Source of the DNA: Bacillota bacterium
GTDB taxonomy: Bacteria > Bacillota > Clostridia > Peptostreptococcales > Anaerovoracaceae
Assembly: GCA_017522185.1 (NCBI GenBank)
Contig: JAFWZZ010000029.1
Location: 216,247 to 280,246 of the forward strand
Direction: 5' to 3'
Length of the DNA: 64,000 nt
Position numbers and translations under genes: made by a program. Below, in pieces: positions 17,263 to 25,723 of this stretch; position 1 is the stretch's first letter, and each line of letters starts with the position of its first letter. The notes beneath the pieces were generated by a model that worked only from the letters and a program-made list of their open reading frames with translations, did no database searches and had not been told where the DNA came from.

Positions 17263-17348
17263 GTTTTTCACCTCCTGTTTACGTTATTAATTTAACCTGA
17301 CAGGAGATTTCTATGTCATGCAATATTTGGCTCGAAATCTGCCAGAAT

Positions 17349-19391
17349 TTATAACTCTAACTTGATTTCTTCGCCGAACATTTTTTTGATGCGGGATTTC
17401 AGCTGCATATTTGCCGAAGCCTGCAGATTCGGGTCTTCGGTCAAAATCTCTTTGGCCGCATCTTTGGCTTTTTCCAAGACGTCGCCGTGGCGCACCAGGT
17501 CGCTGATATGCAACTCCGGCAGACCGTGCTGTCTTGTACCGAAGATTTCACCCGGACCGCGCAGCTTCAAATCGGCTTCAGCGATTTCAAAACCGTCATT
17601 GGTTCTGCACATAATCTCATTTCGCTCGTTGGAAAGCTGACTTTCACTTTGTGAAATCAGGAAACAATAGGACTGCTGGCTGCCTCGTCCCACGCGGCCG
17701 CGGAGCTGATGCAGCTGTGCCAATCCGAACCGCTCGCTGTTTTCGATAACCATAACCGTCGCATTTGGCACGTTGATGCCGACTTCGATGACCACGGTGG
17801 ATACCAGGACTTTCGTCGCTCCCTCTGCGAAAGAGGCCATAACCGCATCCTTCTCGTCCTGTTTCATGGCGCCGTGAATCAGTGCCACGGAAAACGGCTT
17901 CAGTCTGTCCCGCAGTTCTTCATAAAGCTCTTCTGCAGACTTGGCATCAATCTTATCTGATTCTTCGATCAAAGGCGCCACCACGTAGGCCTGACGTCCG
18001 GCGCGCAGCTGCTCTTTCACGAAATCATAGACCCTTGCCCGCTTCTCTAAATCGGCCAGGGTGGTCTTGATCGGTTTTCTGCCTTTTGGCATGGTGCGGA
18101 TCTGGGAAATATCAAGATCGCCATAGAGAATGACAGCCAGGGTTCTTGGAATCGGCGTTGCCGTCATGACCAGGACGTTGGGATTGGCACCTTTCTGCGT
18201 CAACAGACGGCGCTGGTTGACACCGAAACGGTGCTGCTCATCGGTGATGACAAGTCCAAGGTTATGAAACACAACATCCGGCTGAATCACCGCATGGGTG
18301 CCTACCAGAATGTCAATTTCTCCAGAATCCAGCTGTGCAAGGACTTCCCTCTTCTCCGCCGCTTTCATGCTGCTGTACAGCAGACCAACATTGATTCCAT
18401 ATGGCGTAAAATCAGCCTTCAGAGATGCGCCATGCTGTTTGGCGAGGATTTCTGTCGGTGCCATCATTACGCTCTGAAAGCCCGATTTTGCGGCTGCGTA
18501 CATGGCCATTTCGGCCACCACCGTCTTGCCGGAGCCAACGTCACCCTGCACCAGCCGGTTCATGGCTTTGCCGCCTGCAAGATCACGGGAAATGTCTCTC
18601 CAAGCCGTCATCTGTCCTTCCGTCAGGTCAAAAGGCAGCCCTTTTTGAAAGTCTGCCGCAGGAGCAGGATTGATGACCACGCCGTCCCTGTTCTGACTGT
18701 TGTCGTTTTTGATGTAAAAAAGCCCGGCTTCCAAAACCAGCAGCTCGTCAAAAATCAGTCTGTATTTGCTGGACAGAACCTGTCTGCCGTCAGTTGGAAA
18801 ATGCATATTCTCCAGGGCATAGGCCGGTCCTGCCAGGCGGTAACACTCCACGATTCCTGCAGGAAGCCACTCTTCCACTTCCCCGTAAAGCGGCTTCAGC
18901 TGCAGCTGCAGCTTGCGGAGTTCTTTTTGTGAGATACCGGAAATGGCAGGATATACAGGCAGTATGCCGCGAATATCCGCCGGATCTCCCGCTCTGTGGA
19001 ACTCCGGATGGATGCACTGGAGTCTGTCGAAACTGCTGGAAATCCGACCATAGAAGGAATAGTCCTCGTTCATTTGAAACAGTTTCTCGATGTACCGCCC
19101 CTGAAAGAACACCACCTCGATGATGCCCGTGTCGTCCTGCACCAGCAGGGTCAGCGGCGTATTTCTTTTATAAGGATTGCCTGAATATCTTTTGGATATT
19201 ACTGTACCGCAAAAAAGCGCATCTTTTCCCGGTTCCAGATTCTCGATGGCAGTTTCGTGTCTGCGGTCCTCATATTTCCGCGGAAAGAAATAGAGCAGGT
19301 CTTCTAAGGTTTCGATACCGTAACCTGCGAAGACCTCTGCTTTCTTTCCTCCGATGCCTTTTAACGTTGTAATACTATCCTGTAATTTCAT
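17349..19391 (-). CDS. recG: ATP-dependent DNA helicase RecG
   Basis: Branch-migration and fork-reversal helicase, 680 residues. An N-terminal wedge/OB domain (about 1-240) is followed by a superfamily 2 motor with Walker A GDVGSGKT (near 282), motif II DEQHRFGV (near 385), motif III VMTATPIPRT, and the C-terminal TRG-type region RLRGPGEIFGTRQHG-like near residue 610. It begins 17 nt inside the end of asp23, so the two are translationally coupled. In many Firmicutes yloV lies between asp23 and recG. It is missing here. Confidence 0.97.
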   Translation of the reverse strand: MKLQDSITTLKGIGGKKAEVFAGYGIETLEDLLYFFPRKYEDRRHETAIENLEPGKDALFCGTVISKRYSGNPYKRNTPLTLLVQDDTGIIEVVFFQGRYIEKLFQMNEDYSFYGRISSSFDRLQCIHPEFHRAGDPADIRGILPVYPAISGISQKELRKLQLQLKPLYGEVEEWLPAGIVECYRLAGPAYALENMHFPTDGRQVLSSKYRLIFDELLVLEAGLFYIKNDNSQNRDGVVINPAPAADFQKGLPFDLTEGQMTAWRDISRDLAGGKAMNRLVQGDVGSGKTVVAEMAMYAAAKSGFQSVMMAPTEILAKQHGASLKADFTPYGINVGLLYSSMKAAEKREVLAQLDSGEIDILVGTHAVIQPDVVFHNLGLVITDEQHRFGVNQRRLLTQKGANPNVLVMTATPIPRTLAVILYGDLDISQIRTMPKGRKPIKTTLADLEKRARVYDFVKEQLRAGRQAYVVAPLIEESDKIDAKSAEELYEELRDRLKPFSVALIHGAMKQDEKDAVMASFAEGATKVLVSTVVIEVGINVPNATVMVIENSERFGLAQLHQLRGRVGRGSQQSYCFLISQSESQLSNERNEIMCRTNDGFEIAEADLKLRGPGEIFGTRQHGLPELHISDLVRHGDVLEKAKDAAKEILTEDPNLQASANMQLKSRIKKMFGEEIKLEL

Positions 19392-19794
19392 AGGTTTTTA
19401 CTACCTCTAGGTTTCTTCTCGCAATCTGTTTGGATTTGACACCTGCCACGCGGATTTTAATCTGATGCGGCCGCTTGCCATGTCTTCTTTCAACCAGGTC
19501 TGCCGTATGATCTGCAATCGCTTCACAGACTCTGCCGATGCTGACCCCGAATTTTACGATGATACTGCACTCTATATTGACATGACCGGCATGTTCACTT
19601 TCCTCTACCTCGATTGCGTTGGCAAATTCAGACAGATTGAATTTTGCAGGGCTCCCGATCTGACGGCCCTTCTTTGTCGCCGGCCAAACCTTGCCTTTGC
19701 AGGCATCCAGCTTAAAACTGTCTGCAATAATCTGCGCGAAAAACAGATTTGCCACAGAAATCGTTCCTAAATCGGTTTCTCTTGTTAATGCCAT
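19375..19794 (-). CDS. Asp23/Gls24 family envelope stress protein
   Basis: A 139-residue YloU/Asp23-type protein. The first strand ETDLGTISVANLFFAQIIAD and the late segment KIRVAGVKS match the family, which associates with the membrane and is linked to cell-envelope homeostasis. TGGAGGAGAA lies before the ATG at 19794. The upstream in-frame extension to 19866 is not supported. It lies downstream of rpmB on the same strand, and the small plus-strand gene lies between the two. Confidence 0.85.
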   Translation of the reverse strand: MALTRETDLGTISVANLFFAQIIADSFKLDACKGKVWPATKKGRQIGSPAKFNLSEFANAIEVEESEHAGHVNIECSIIVKFGVSIGRVCEAIADHTADLVERRHGKRPHQIKIRVAGVKSKQIARRNLEVVKTYEITG

Positions 19795-19886
19795 GGTTTC
19801 TCCTCCATACATTTTTATTCTCATATAGTTTACCTTAGGCAGACACCAAAAAGCAAGCACATACATAGACTGTATTGGGTGATATT

Positions 19887-20069
19887 ATGGGAAACTATCA
19901 TAAAAAAAGAAAACCTCTCTTCAAATACAGAGAGGCTTGTGATATCGGTTTTGTGCTTGTGGTTTTCGGCATCGTGACCGTCTGTGCCTTTTTCCTGCCG
20001 CCGAAAGCCTGGATCCTCCTGCTTGGCGGCGTTCTCGTGTTCTGTGGGTTCTGCCTGCTGGGAAACTGA
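19887..20069 (+). CDS. Small two-helix membrane protein, unknown
   Basis: A 60-residue protein with a basic N-terminus (GNYHKKRKPLFKYRE), then two closely spaced hydrophobic helices (about 20-39 and 43-58) separated by PPK. A GGGTGAT element is 5 nt before the ATG. A TTG at 19875 would add four residues. It stands alone on the plus strand between asp23 and rpmB, both minus-strand. Its function is unknown. The clean membrane hairpin pattern argues that the frame is real. Confidence 0.6.
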   Translation: MGNYHKKRKPLFKYREACDIGFVLVVFGIVTVCAFFLPPKAWILLLGGVLVFCGFCLLGN

Positions 20070-20093
20070 GACACGCCTGACGGAATATGGACA

Positions 20094-20117
20094 CAAAAAA
20101 ACCCGCGTTTACGCGGG
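20094..20117 (-). terminator. Terminator after rpmB
   Basis: CCCGCG (20102-20107) pairs with CGCGGG (20112-20117) around TTTA. On the minus strand it is followed by seven T. On the plus strand the weaker CCTTTGTT could also end the small membrane protein gene. Confidence 0.85.
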
Positions 20118-20136
20118 CCTTTGTTCATCAATGAAA

Positions 20137-20328
20137 TTAGATGGCACGGTTGATCTTGTTAGATCTGATGCATCTTGTGCATACGTTTGCTCTTCTTACT
20201 GTACCATTGTCGTTGATTCTTACAGTCTGAATGTTTGCATTCCACTTTCTTCTGCTGTGTCTGTTGGAATGGGATACTGTGTTACCGGAAACCTGTCCCT
20301 TTCCGCATACTTCACATTTTCTTGACAT
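20137..20328 (-). CDS. rpmB: 50S ribosomal protein L28
   Basis: A 63-residue ribosomal protein beginning MSRKCEVCGKG. Two CxxC pairs (CEVC and CTRC) indicate the zinc-binding form. AAAGGAGGTG precedes the ATG. The gene has its own promoter and terminator and lies divergent-adjacent to the asp23/recG unit, as rpmB usually does in Firmicutes. Confidence 0.97.
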   Translation of the reverse strand: MSRKCEVCGKGQVSGNTVSHSNRHSRRKWNANIQTVRINDNGTVRRANVCTRCIRSNKINRAI

Positions 20329-20405
20329 CTACCGCACCTCCTTTAAATATCTTAAGCATGTAGCATATTTTCAAAATTTTAGTTTATTCATACCGAACAA
20401 GCGAT

Positions 20406-20435
20406 ATTATATCACAAGAATCATACCCATAGCAA
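20406..20435 (-). promoter_or_regulatory. Sigma-A promoter of rpmB
   Basis: On the minus strand -35 is TTGCTA (20430-20435) and -10 is TATAAT (20406-20411), with an 18-nt spacer. The leader is about 70 nt. Confidence 0.75.
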
Positions 20436-20452
20436 GCACTTTTTTCATTTTT

Positions 20453-20992
20453 TTAGAAATTTTCTATTGTAATGATTTCTCCTTTTTTGTGGCTCGCCTG
20501 CACGTCGATGATTCTCTGGTTTCTGCTTCCGCGGAACGGCAGTGAAAGATCTCGCTGGGCCGCCTCGTATCTGCCATCGATGAGAAAATCGATGGTCTGC
20601 AGCAGTTCAGCCATAGCTGCATCAGATACGCCCATCTCTGTCAGCTGTTCAAAGGTAAAACCGGAATACATGATGATATTCAGGTTTCTTTCTTTGATCT
20701 GTTTCGCCAGGTTGAGAAAAGCCTTTGGCTGGCAGGCCGGCTCGCCGCCGCTGAAAGTCACGCCGTCCAGCAGTGGATTCTCGTCGATTGCCCTGATGAT
20801 CTTTTCGATTTCACAAGGATAGCCCCCATCAAAATCATGGGTTGCCGGGTTATGACATCCCGGGCAGAGATGAGGACATCCCTGACAAAATACAACAAAC
20901 CGGATACCGGGTCCGTCTACGATGGACTCCCGCACCACGCCCGCAATGCGAAGCGTATTCTCGTCTATATTATAATCTTTCAAAACCTTCAC
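20453..20992 (-). CDS. nrdG: Anaerobic ribonucleotide reductase activating protein
   Basis: Radical-SAM activase, 179 residues, that installs the glycyl radical on NrdD. The cluster motif CPHLCPGC (CxxxCxxC, about residues 36-43) and the SAM-binding TFSGGEP (about 79-85) are clear. The start is uncertain. The reading begins with GTG at 20992, 23 nt inside nrdD, and a TTG at 20983 is an alternative. Neither has a well-spaced ribosome binding site, so coupling to nrdD translation is likely. Confidence 0.93.
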   Translation of the reverse strand: MKVLKDYNIDENTLRIAGVVRESIVDGPGIRFVVFCQGCPHLCPGCHNPATHDFDGGYPCEIEKIIRAIDENPLLDGVTFSGGEPACQPKAFLNLAKQIKERNLNIIMYSGFTFEQLTEMGVSDAAMAELLQTIDFLIDGRYEAAQRDLSLPFRGSRNQRIIDVQASHKKGEIITIENF

Positions 20993-23315
20993 CGATGCCG
21001 TGTTTTACACGGTCTTTTTCTTCAGATGTCTTGGCATCGTTCCAGTGATCCATCGTGCCTACCAGATAACCTGTGATTCTTCTGATTCTTTCGAATTCCG
21101 CATGGCCGTCCCCTTCTTTTCTACCGCAGGATGGACATTCGTTGTCGATGATACCGGTGTATCCGCAGACAGGGTCTCTGTCTACAGGGTGGTTGATGGA
21201 ACCGTAGCCAACGCCGCTTTCCTTCATGCATCTTACAACTTTTTCGAATGCATCCAGATTCTTCAGTGGGTCACCATCTAATTCAACATAGGAGATATGT
21301 CCGCCGTTTGTCAGTTCATGATAAGGAGCTTCCTTCTGAATCTTTTCGAATGCACTGATATTGTAATATACAGGAACGTGGAAACTGTTTGTATAGTAGT
21401 CTCTGTCTGTAACACCTGGAATGATACCGAATTTTTCTCTGTCAATACGCACGAATCTGCCGGATAATCCTTCTGCAGGTGTTGCGATTAAGGACCAGTT
21501 CAGACCTGTCTTCTTCGCTTCTTCGTCCATACGCTTTCTCATGTAAGCGATAATTTCGATACCTAATCTCTGTGCTTCTTCGCTTTCGCCGTGGTGCTGA
21601 CCGATCAAAGCCTTCAGCGTTTCTGCCAGACCAATGAAACCGATGGTCAGCGTACCGTGCTTCAGCACTTCTTCAATGGTGTCTTCCGGCTTCAGCTTTT
21701 CGGAATCCAGCCAGATACCCTGTCCCATCAGGAATGGGAAGTTCTTCACTTTCTTCTGACACTGGATCTTGAATCTTTCGTTGAGCTGGCCGATTGCAGT
21801 ATCGATGACATGATCCAGGCTTTCGAAGAACACATCTAAATCGCCCTTCGCTTTGATTGCCAGTCTAGGCAGGTTGATGGATGTGAAAGACAGGTTACCT
21901 CTGCCGTATACGATTTCTCTGTCAGGATCGTGGGCATTACCGATAACTCTGGTTCTGCATCCCATGTATGCACATTCTGTTTCCGGTCTGCCTTCCTTGT
22001 AGTAGTGCTTGTTAAACGGCGCATCTAAGAAGGAGAAGTTCGGGAACAGTCTCTTTGCAGATACTTTGCATGCCAGCTTGAACAGGTCGTAGTTTGGATC
22101 TTCCGGATTGTAGCTGACACCTTCTTTTACCTTGAAAATCTGGATTGGGAAGATCGGTGTTTCGCCGTAGCCTAAACCTGCTTCTGTAGCCTTCATGATA
22201 CATTCCATAACCAGACGGCCTTCCGGAGAAGTATCGGTACCATAGTTTAAGGAACTGAATGGAACCTGTGCACCTGCTCTGGAGTGCATCGTATTTAAGT
22301 TGTGGATCAAAGCTTCCATTGCCTGATAAGTCTTTCTTACGATTTCCTTATCTGCCATCTTCTTCGCCATCTGCTGTACGTTATCGATGGTTTCTGCATC
22401 GGCATACTGTTTCAGGATTTCTGCTTCGATTTCCATATAGTTATTGTCCCATGCCATACAAGGGTATACACCATGCTCTGCTTCGATTTCCTTGCAAATT
22501 GCCTTGGCAACATCTGCACCGTCTTCCAGGCCGGTTGTATATTCTAACATCTTGCCCAGGTTAGAGGAATACAGTCTCTTGTATGCCTTCTTTACCCCTG
22601 GTGCCATGCTGTAATCAAAGTTTGGAACGGACTGACCGCCATGCTGGTCGTTCTGGTTGGACTGAATTGCAATACAAGCCAGAGCCGCATAACTTTCGAT
22701 ATCGTTTGGCTCACGTAAATGACCATGGCCTGTAGAGAAACCATCTTCTAACAGGTGCAGAAGGTCAATCTGGCAGCATGTCATGGTCAGTGTATAGAAG
22801 TCCATGTCATGAATATGGATGTCCCCGTTGTCATGTGCCTTTACATACTTCGGGTCGATGACATACATCTTGTAGAATTCCTTGGAACCTTCGGAACCGT
22901 ACTTCAGCATGGTACCCATAGCAGTGTTACCGTCGATATTTGCGTTTTCACGCTTTACGTCGTTGTCCTTTGCTTCTTTGAAGGTCAGATCTTCGTAGAT
23001 GTGCATCAGCTTGCTGTTCATGTCTCTGACTCTGGTACGTTCTGCTCTGTACAGGATGTATTCCTTCGCCGTTCTCGCATGTCCATTTTCAATTAAGATT
23101 TTTTCTACCGCGTCCTGTACCTGTTCTACTGTCGGCGTGGAATTGTGACAAATCTGCACCAGATACAGTTCCACCTGTCTTGCCAGGTATGCTGCCATTT
23201 CACGGTCTCTGCCGCCTAATACCTTCGCAGCCTTGAAAATGGCTTCCGTGATTTTCTCTACATCAAATTCCACGGTTCTGCCATCTCGCTTGATGATTCT
23301 TGTAATCCTTTCCAT
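20970..23315 (-). CDS. nrdD: Anaerobic ribonucleoside-triphosphate reductase
   Basis: Class III ribonucleotide reductase, 781 residues, which makes dNTPs without oxygen. An N-terminal ATP-cone (about 1-95, starting ITRIIKRDGRTVEFD) senses ATP/dATP. The large barrel follows. A zinc site near the C-terminus is formed by CGYTG and CPSCG, and the radical glycine is expected in RRITGYLVG (about 750). GGAGAG lies before the ATG. It is controlled by a strong promoter with an NrdR box just downstream, so dATP-dependent repression is likely. Confidence 0.97.
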   Translation of the reverse strand: MERITRIIKRDGRTVEFDVEKITEAIFKAAKVLGGRDREMAAYLARQVELYLVQICHNSTPTVEQVQDAVEKILIENGHARTAKEYILYRAERTRVRDMNSKLMHIYEDLTFKEAKDNDVKRENANIDGNTAMGTMLKYGSEGSKEFYKMYVIDPKYVKAHDNGDIHIHDMDFYTLTMTCCQIDLLHLLEDGFSTGHGHLREPNDIESYAALACIAIQSNQNDQHGGQSVPNFDYSMAPGVKKAYKRLYSSNLGKMLEYTTGLEDGADVAKAICKEIEAEHGVYPCMAWDNNYMEIEAEILKQYADAETIDNVQQMAKKMADKEIVRKTYQAMEALIHNLNTMHSRAGAQVPFSSLNYGTDTSPEGRLVMECIMKATEAGLGYGETPIFPIQIFKVKEGVSYNPEDPNYDLFKLACKVSAKRLFPNFSFLDAPFNKHYYKEGRPETECAYMGCRTRVIGNAHDPDREIVYGRGNLSFTSINLPRLAIKAKGDLDVFFESLDHVIDTAIGQLNERFKIQCQKKVKNFPFLMGQGIWLDSEKLKPEDTIEEVLKHGTLTIGFIGLAETLKALIGQHHGESEEAQRLGIEIIAYMRKRMDEEAKKTGLNWSLIATPAEGLSGRFVRIDREKFGIIPGVTDRDYYTNSFHVPVYYNISAFEKIQKEAPYHELTNGGHISYVELDGDPLKNLDAFEKVVRCMKESGVGYGSINHPVDRDPVCGYTGIIDNECPSCGRKEGDGHAEFERIRRITGYLVGTMDHWNDAKTSEEKDRVKHGIGEGFERL

Positions 23316-23379
23316 GTTTCTCTCCTAACTCATCCTACTCAAACGTGTGATTTATATATACACACCGTCTCTTATAACT

Positions 23380-23395
23380 ACACAATATCTTGTGT
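23380..23395 (-). promoter_or_regulatory. NrdR box of nrdDG
   Basis: ACACAATATCTTGTGT agrees with the NrdR consensus acaCwAtATaTwgtgt at all but one position. It lies about 15-30 nt downstream of the predicted start site. NrdR sites usually come in pairs. The only second candidate is an AT-rich palindrome at 23346-23364 with outward TGTG/CACA ends, which is a poorer match. Confidence 0.75.
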
Positions 23396-23417
23396 TCTTT
23401 TTATAACGTGCACGCAA

Positions 23418-23446
23418 ATTATACTATTTTTTCCTATGTAGGTCAA
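23418..23446 (-). promoter_or_regulatory. Sigma-A promoter of nrdDG
   Basis: On the minus strand -35 is TTGACC (23441-23446) and -10 is TATAAT (23418-23423), with a 17-nt spacer. The leader is about 95 nt and holds the NrdR box. Confidence 0.85.
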
Positions 23447-23469
23447 TATAAAATCCACGGAAAAGACAA

Positions 23470-23495
23470 TAAAAAACCAGCCCGTCAGGGCTGGT
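23470..23495 (-). terminator. Terminator after the acetyltransferase gene
   Basis: An 8-bp GC-rich stem (23476-23483 with 23488-23495) and loop GTCA are followed on the minus strand by six T. It lies 50 nt past the stop. Confidence 0.85.
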
Positions 23496-23545
23496 CCCAG
23501 TAATTTCAACCTTTGCCGCAATCGCACTTTTTTTGATACAAAAAA

Positions 23546-24082
23546 CTACTTGTGCAGTTTGTCGTAGTACTCTGCTCTCAACATGGATTTCAGCTGTAAA
23601 TTAATGTATTTTCCATTCTTCTTGCCTGCGTTTCTCATCAGACCTTCGTTGGTAAATCCGATCTTGTCATACAGTGCTGCCGCCACTCTGTTCTTTTCGA
23701 AGTGGTCGATGGTTACTCTTTCCATATGCAGATTGATGAACGCATACTGCAGAATCAGTCTCAGCGCTTCTTCCCCATAGCCTTTTCCTCTCAGTTCAGG
23801 ATCGGCGATGTAGATTCTTGTGATATCCATGGAATCTTCCGCACGGTTCACTCTGGAAATATAGACCTTACCGATTGGCTTGTCCTCCGGCTTCAGCGTA
23901 ATGGTAAACTGCAGCTTGGTCGGATCCAGGTTGTATCTCACAAACTCTGTCACCACCTGCTCATAGTCTCTGCCTTCGTCAATTGTGAAGAATTCTGTTA
24001 CCTCAGGGAGCACTTCCCATTCGGCAAAATATTTACAGTCATCAAATACAGTTTCTCTGATGATTAGATTCTTTGATTCCAT
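23546..24082 (-). CDS. GNAT-family N-acetyltransferase (RimJ/RimL-like)
   Basis: A 178-residue acetyltransferase. The acetyl-CoA binding signature is the stretch PELRGKGYGEEALRLIL (about residues 93-109), and a late HFEKNRVAAALYDKIGFTNEG matches motif B. The N-terminus LIIRETVFDDCKYFAEWE is typical of RimJ/RimL-like members that modify protein or small-molecule amines. The target is not predictable. AGGAGTAAG precedes the ATG. The gene is monocistronic. Confidence 0.85.
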   Translation of the reverse strand: MESKNLIIRETVFDDCKYFAEWEVLPEVTEFFTIDEGRDYEQVVTEFVRYNLDPTKLQFTITLKPEDKPIGKVYISRVNRAEDSMDITRIYIADPELRGKGYGEEALRLILQYAFINLHMERVTIDHFEKNRVAAALYDKIGFTNEGLMRNAGKKNGKYINLQLKSMLRAEYYDKLHK

Positions 24083-24142
24083 TCTCTTACTCCTATAAAA
24101 TATTAAGATTATGTGAAGATTTACAAAAACGCTACAATTTTC

Positions 24143-24171
24143 TTCACAATTATGGTATCATTATATATGAT
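24143..24171 (+). promoter_or_regulatory. Sigma-A promoter of the PepD-like gene
   Basis: -35 is TTCACA (24143-24148) and -10 is TATGAT (24166-24171), with a 17-nt spacer. The leader of about 75 nt contains a small CACCT/AGGTG hairpin just before the ribosome binding site. Confidence 0.6.
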
Positions 24172-24254
24172 TTTTTATTGAAAAGAAACAGATTTTTTTC
24201 TTTTTTTCACAAAAAACACCTTTCAGGTGCGCCATAGAAAAGGAGACGCGTAAC

Positions 24255-25661
24255 ATGAAGAAACTAATTGCGCTTATCGTCACTGCATGCCTCATTGGGG
24301 CTGCTGTTTTTGTGTTCACAACCTGTGACCGAAACGAGGAAGTGGATTTGTCAGCGAAAATTGAGAAGAAGATTGTCGCATACCGGACGGATCTGGAAGA
24401 CTCCGCCGCTACCCTGACCAGCACGAAGGCGATCAAAAAGTATCTGACCGGCTGGGCAGAGTCAAAAGGCATCGACTGCGACGTGGATGAAGCGGATAAT
24501 GTCATCCTGAAGATCAAGGCCTCCGCCCCATACAAGGATGCCCCGCCTACCGTACTTCTCTGCGGTTACGATCCGGAACACTTCGCAAACTGCATTGATC
24601 CGATGGCCGTTGCACTGTATGTGGCAAAGAACAACGAGGAGACCGGTAAACTGACCGTCATCTTCACAGAGGACAAAGATCACGAATTCTCCGGCATACA
24701 GGCTTTAGACAAAAAATACTTCCCGGATAATGCCAATGTATTCTCTCTCAACGGGGGTACGAAAAACATGTGGTCTGTGACGACCGCAGGAAACTCCACC
24801 TACACCTTCAGCGGGGATATCGACCGCACGGAGCCAAAGGGAAACAAGGCATACCGTATCAGCATCAAAGGACTGCCTGGCGGCATACCGGATGAGAAAA
24901 TTGCCTCTTATCCAAATCCAATCAAAGAACTTGGTGATCTGCTCGCCTACTTCAAGACCAACTCTGTCATCTTTGAGCTGGCGAAGATTAACGGCGGCAC
25001 CAGCGGCAACCTCTATCCAAAATCCGCATCTGCGGTAATTGTCATTGACGAAGATGACCACGAAAAGTTTGAAAAACGAATTACAACTGCAATCGAAAAC
25101 TTTAACGACAAATACGAAGGCTACGGCGCCGTTTACAGCTACAAAGAAGTCAAAACACCGGATACCGTACTGACGGCAGATGATATGAACAAACTGGTCA
25201 GCGTTCTCTACACGCTGGTAGACGGCGTATACGAGCGTGATGAGGAAGACGAAATCCTCTCTATCACCAACATCGGTGCAATCAAATGCAGCGGTGACAA
25301 CTGTACCGTATACGCATCCGGAAACAGCCTGACAGAAACCGGTCTGAACCAGATTGATCTGTCCTATACGACAATCTGCGGACTGTCTGATATCAAATAC
25401 AAGAAAACGTCTGCACAGGATGGATGGTTCATCGATAAACCGGATGACGACCTGTTCGTACAGGAAGTGTCCAGTGCTTTCAAGGAATACTCTGACGGCA
25501 CCATGAAATACCGTAACAACATTGCTGTAACCAACTGTTCCTACGTTTACGACAAGAATCCGGACTGTAATCTGATGAGCATCACAGTCAACTGGAAACG
25601 AATCGAAAAGTATGCAGGCACATTGATTACCTTTATGATGAATCAGAATCAGGAAAAATAA
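24255..25661 (+). CDS. Membrane-anchored, PepD-like M20-fold protein lacking metal ligands
   Basis: A 468-residue protein with an N-terminal hydrophobic segment (residues about 3-23) ending FTTC, which could be an atypical lipobox or simply a signal anchor. From about residue 55 it follows the cytosolic dipeptidase PepD: GWAESKGIDCDVDEADNVIL, LLCGYDPEHF, VIFTEDKDHEFSG, IKGLPGG, NGGTSGNLYPK. The zinc ligands of PepD are replaced. The HxD segment reads GYD, GADNG reads CIDPM, and the NTDSEE aspartate segment reads SLNGGT. The C-terminal histidine region is absent. It is probably a secreted or membrane-tethered non-catalytic relative. GGAGACG ribosome binding site, single-gene unit with promoter and strong terminator. 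Confidence 0.65.
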   Translation: MKKLIALIVTACLIGAAVFVFTTCDRNEEVDLSAKIEKKIVAYRTDLEDSAATLTSTKAIKKYLTGWAESKGIDCDVDEADNVILKIKASAPYKDAPPTVLLCGYDPEHFANCIDPMAVALYVAKNNEETGKLTVIFTEDKDHEFSGIQALDKKYFPDNANVFSLNGGTKNMWSVTTAGNSTYTFSGDIDRTEPKGNKAYRISIKGLPGGIPDEKIASYPNPIKELGDLLAYFKTNSVIFELAKINGGTSGNLYPKSASAVIVIDEDDHEKFEKRITTAIENFNDKYEGYGAVYSYKEVKTPDTVLTADDMNKLVSVLYTLVDGVYERDEEDEILSITNIGAIKCSGDNCTVYASGNSLTETGLNQIDLSYTTICGLSDIKYKKTSAQDGWFIDKPDDDLFVQEVSSAFKEYSDGTMKYRNNIAVTNCSYVYDKNPDCNLMSITVNWKRIEKYAGTLITFMMNQNQEK

Positions 25662-25672
25662 CCATACGACAT

Positions 25673-25711
25673 AAAAAAGACCTTTTGGAAACATCCAAAA
25701 GGTCTTTTTTT
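25673..25711. terminator. Strong bidirectional terminator
   Basis: A 17-bp perfect stem (25673-25689 with 25694-25710) and an AACA loop carry A/T runs at both ends. It serves the plus-strand PepD-like gene and the minus-strand sstT. Confidence 0.92.
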
Positions 25712-25723
25712 ATGAAACTTGTC

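Noticed and set aside
17263-17348. Sigma-G promoter for the SASP gene
   Set aside because: A GCATG-like -35 can be found, but no CATNNTA-type -10 lies at the right distance.
24216-24240. Minus-strand terminator in front of the PepD-like gene
   Set aside because: The 5-bp CACCT/AGGTG hairpin with a T run points the wrong way for any upstream minus-strand gene. It is more likely a leader hairpin or chance.
24705-25694. 329-codon minus-strand open frame
   Set aside because: It runs antisense to the well-supported PepD-like gene in a codon-bias shadow frame. It has no ribosome binding site and no recognisable motif.
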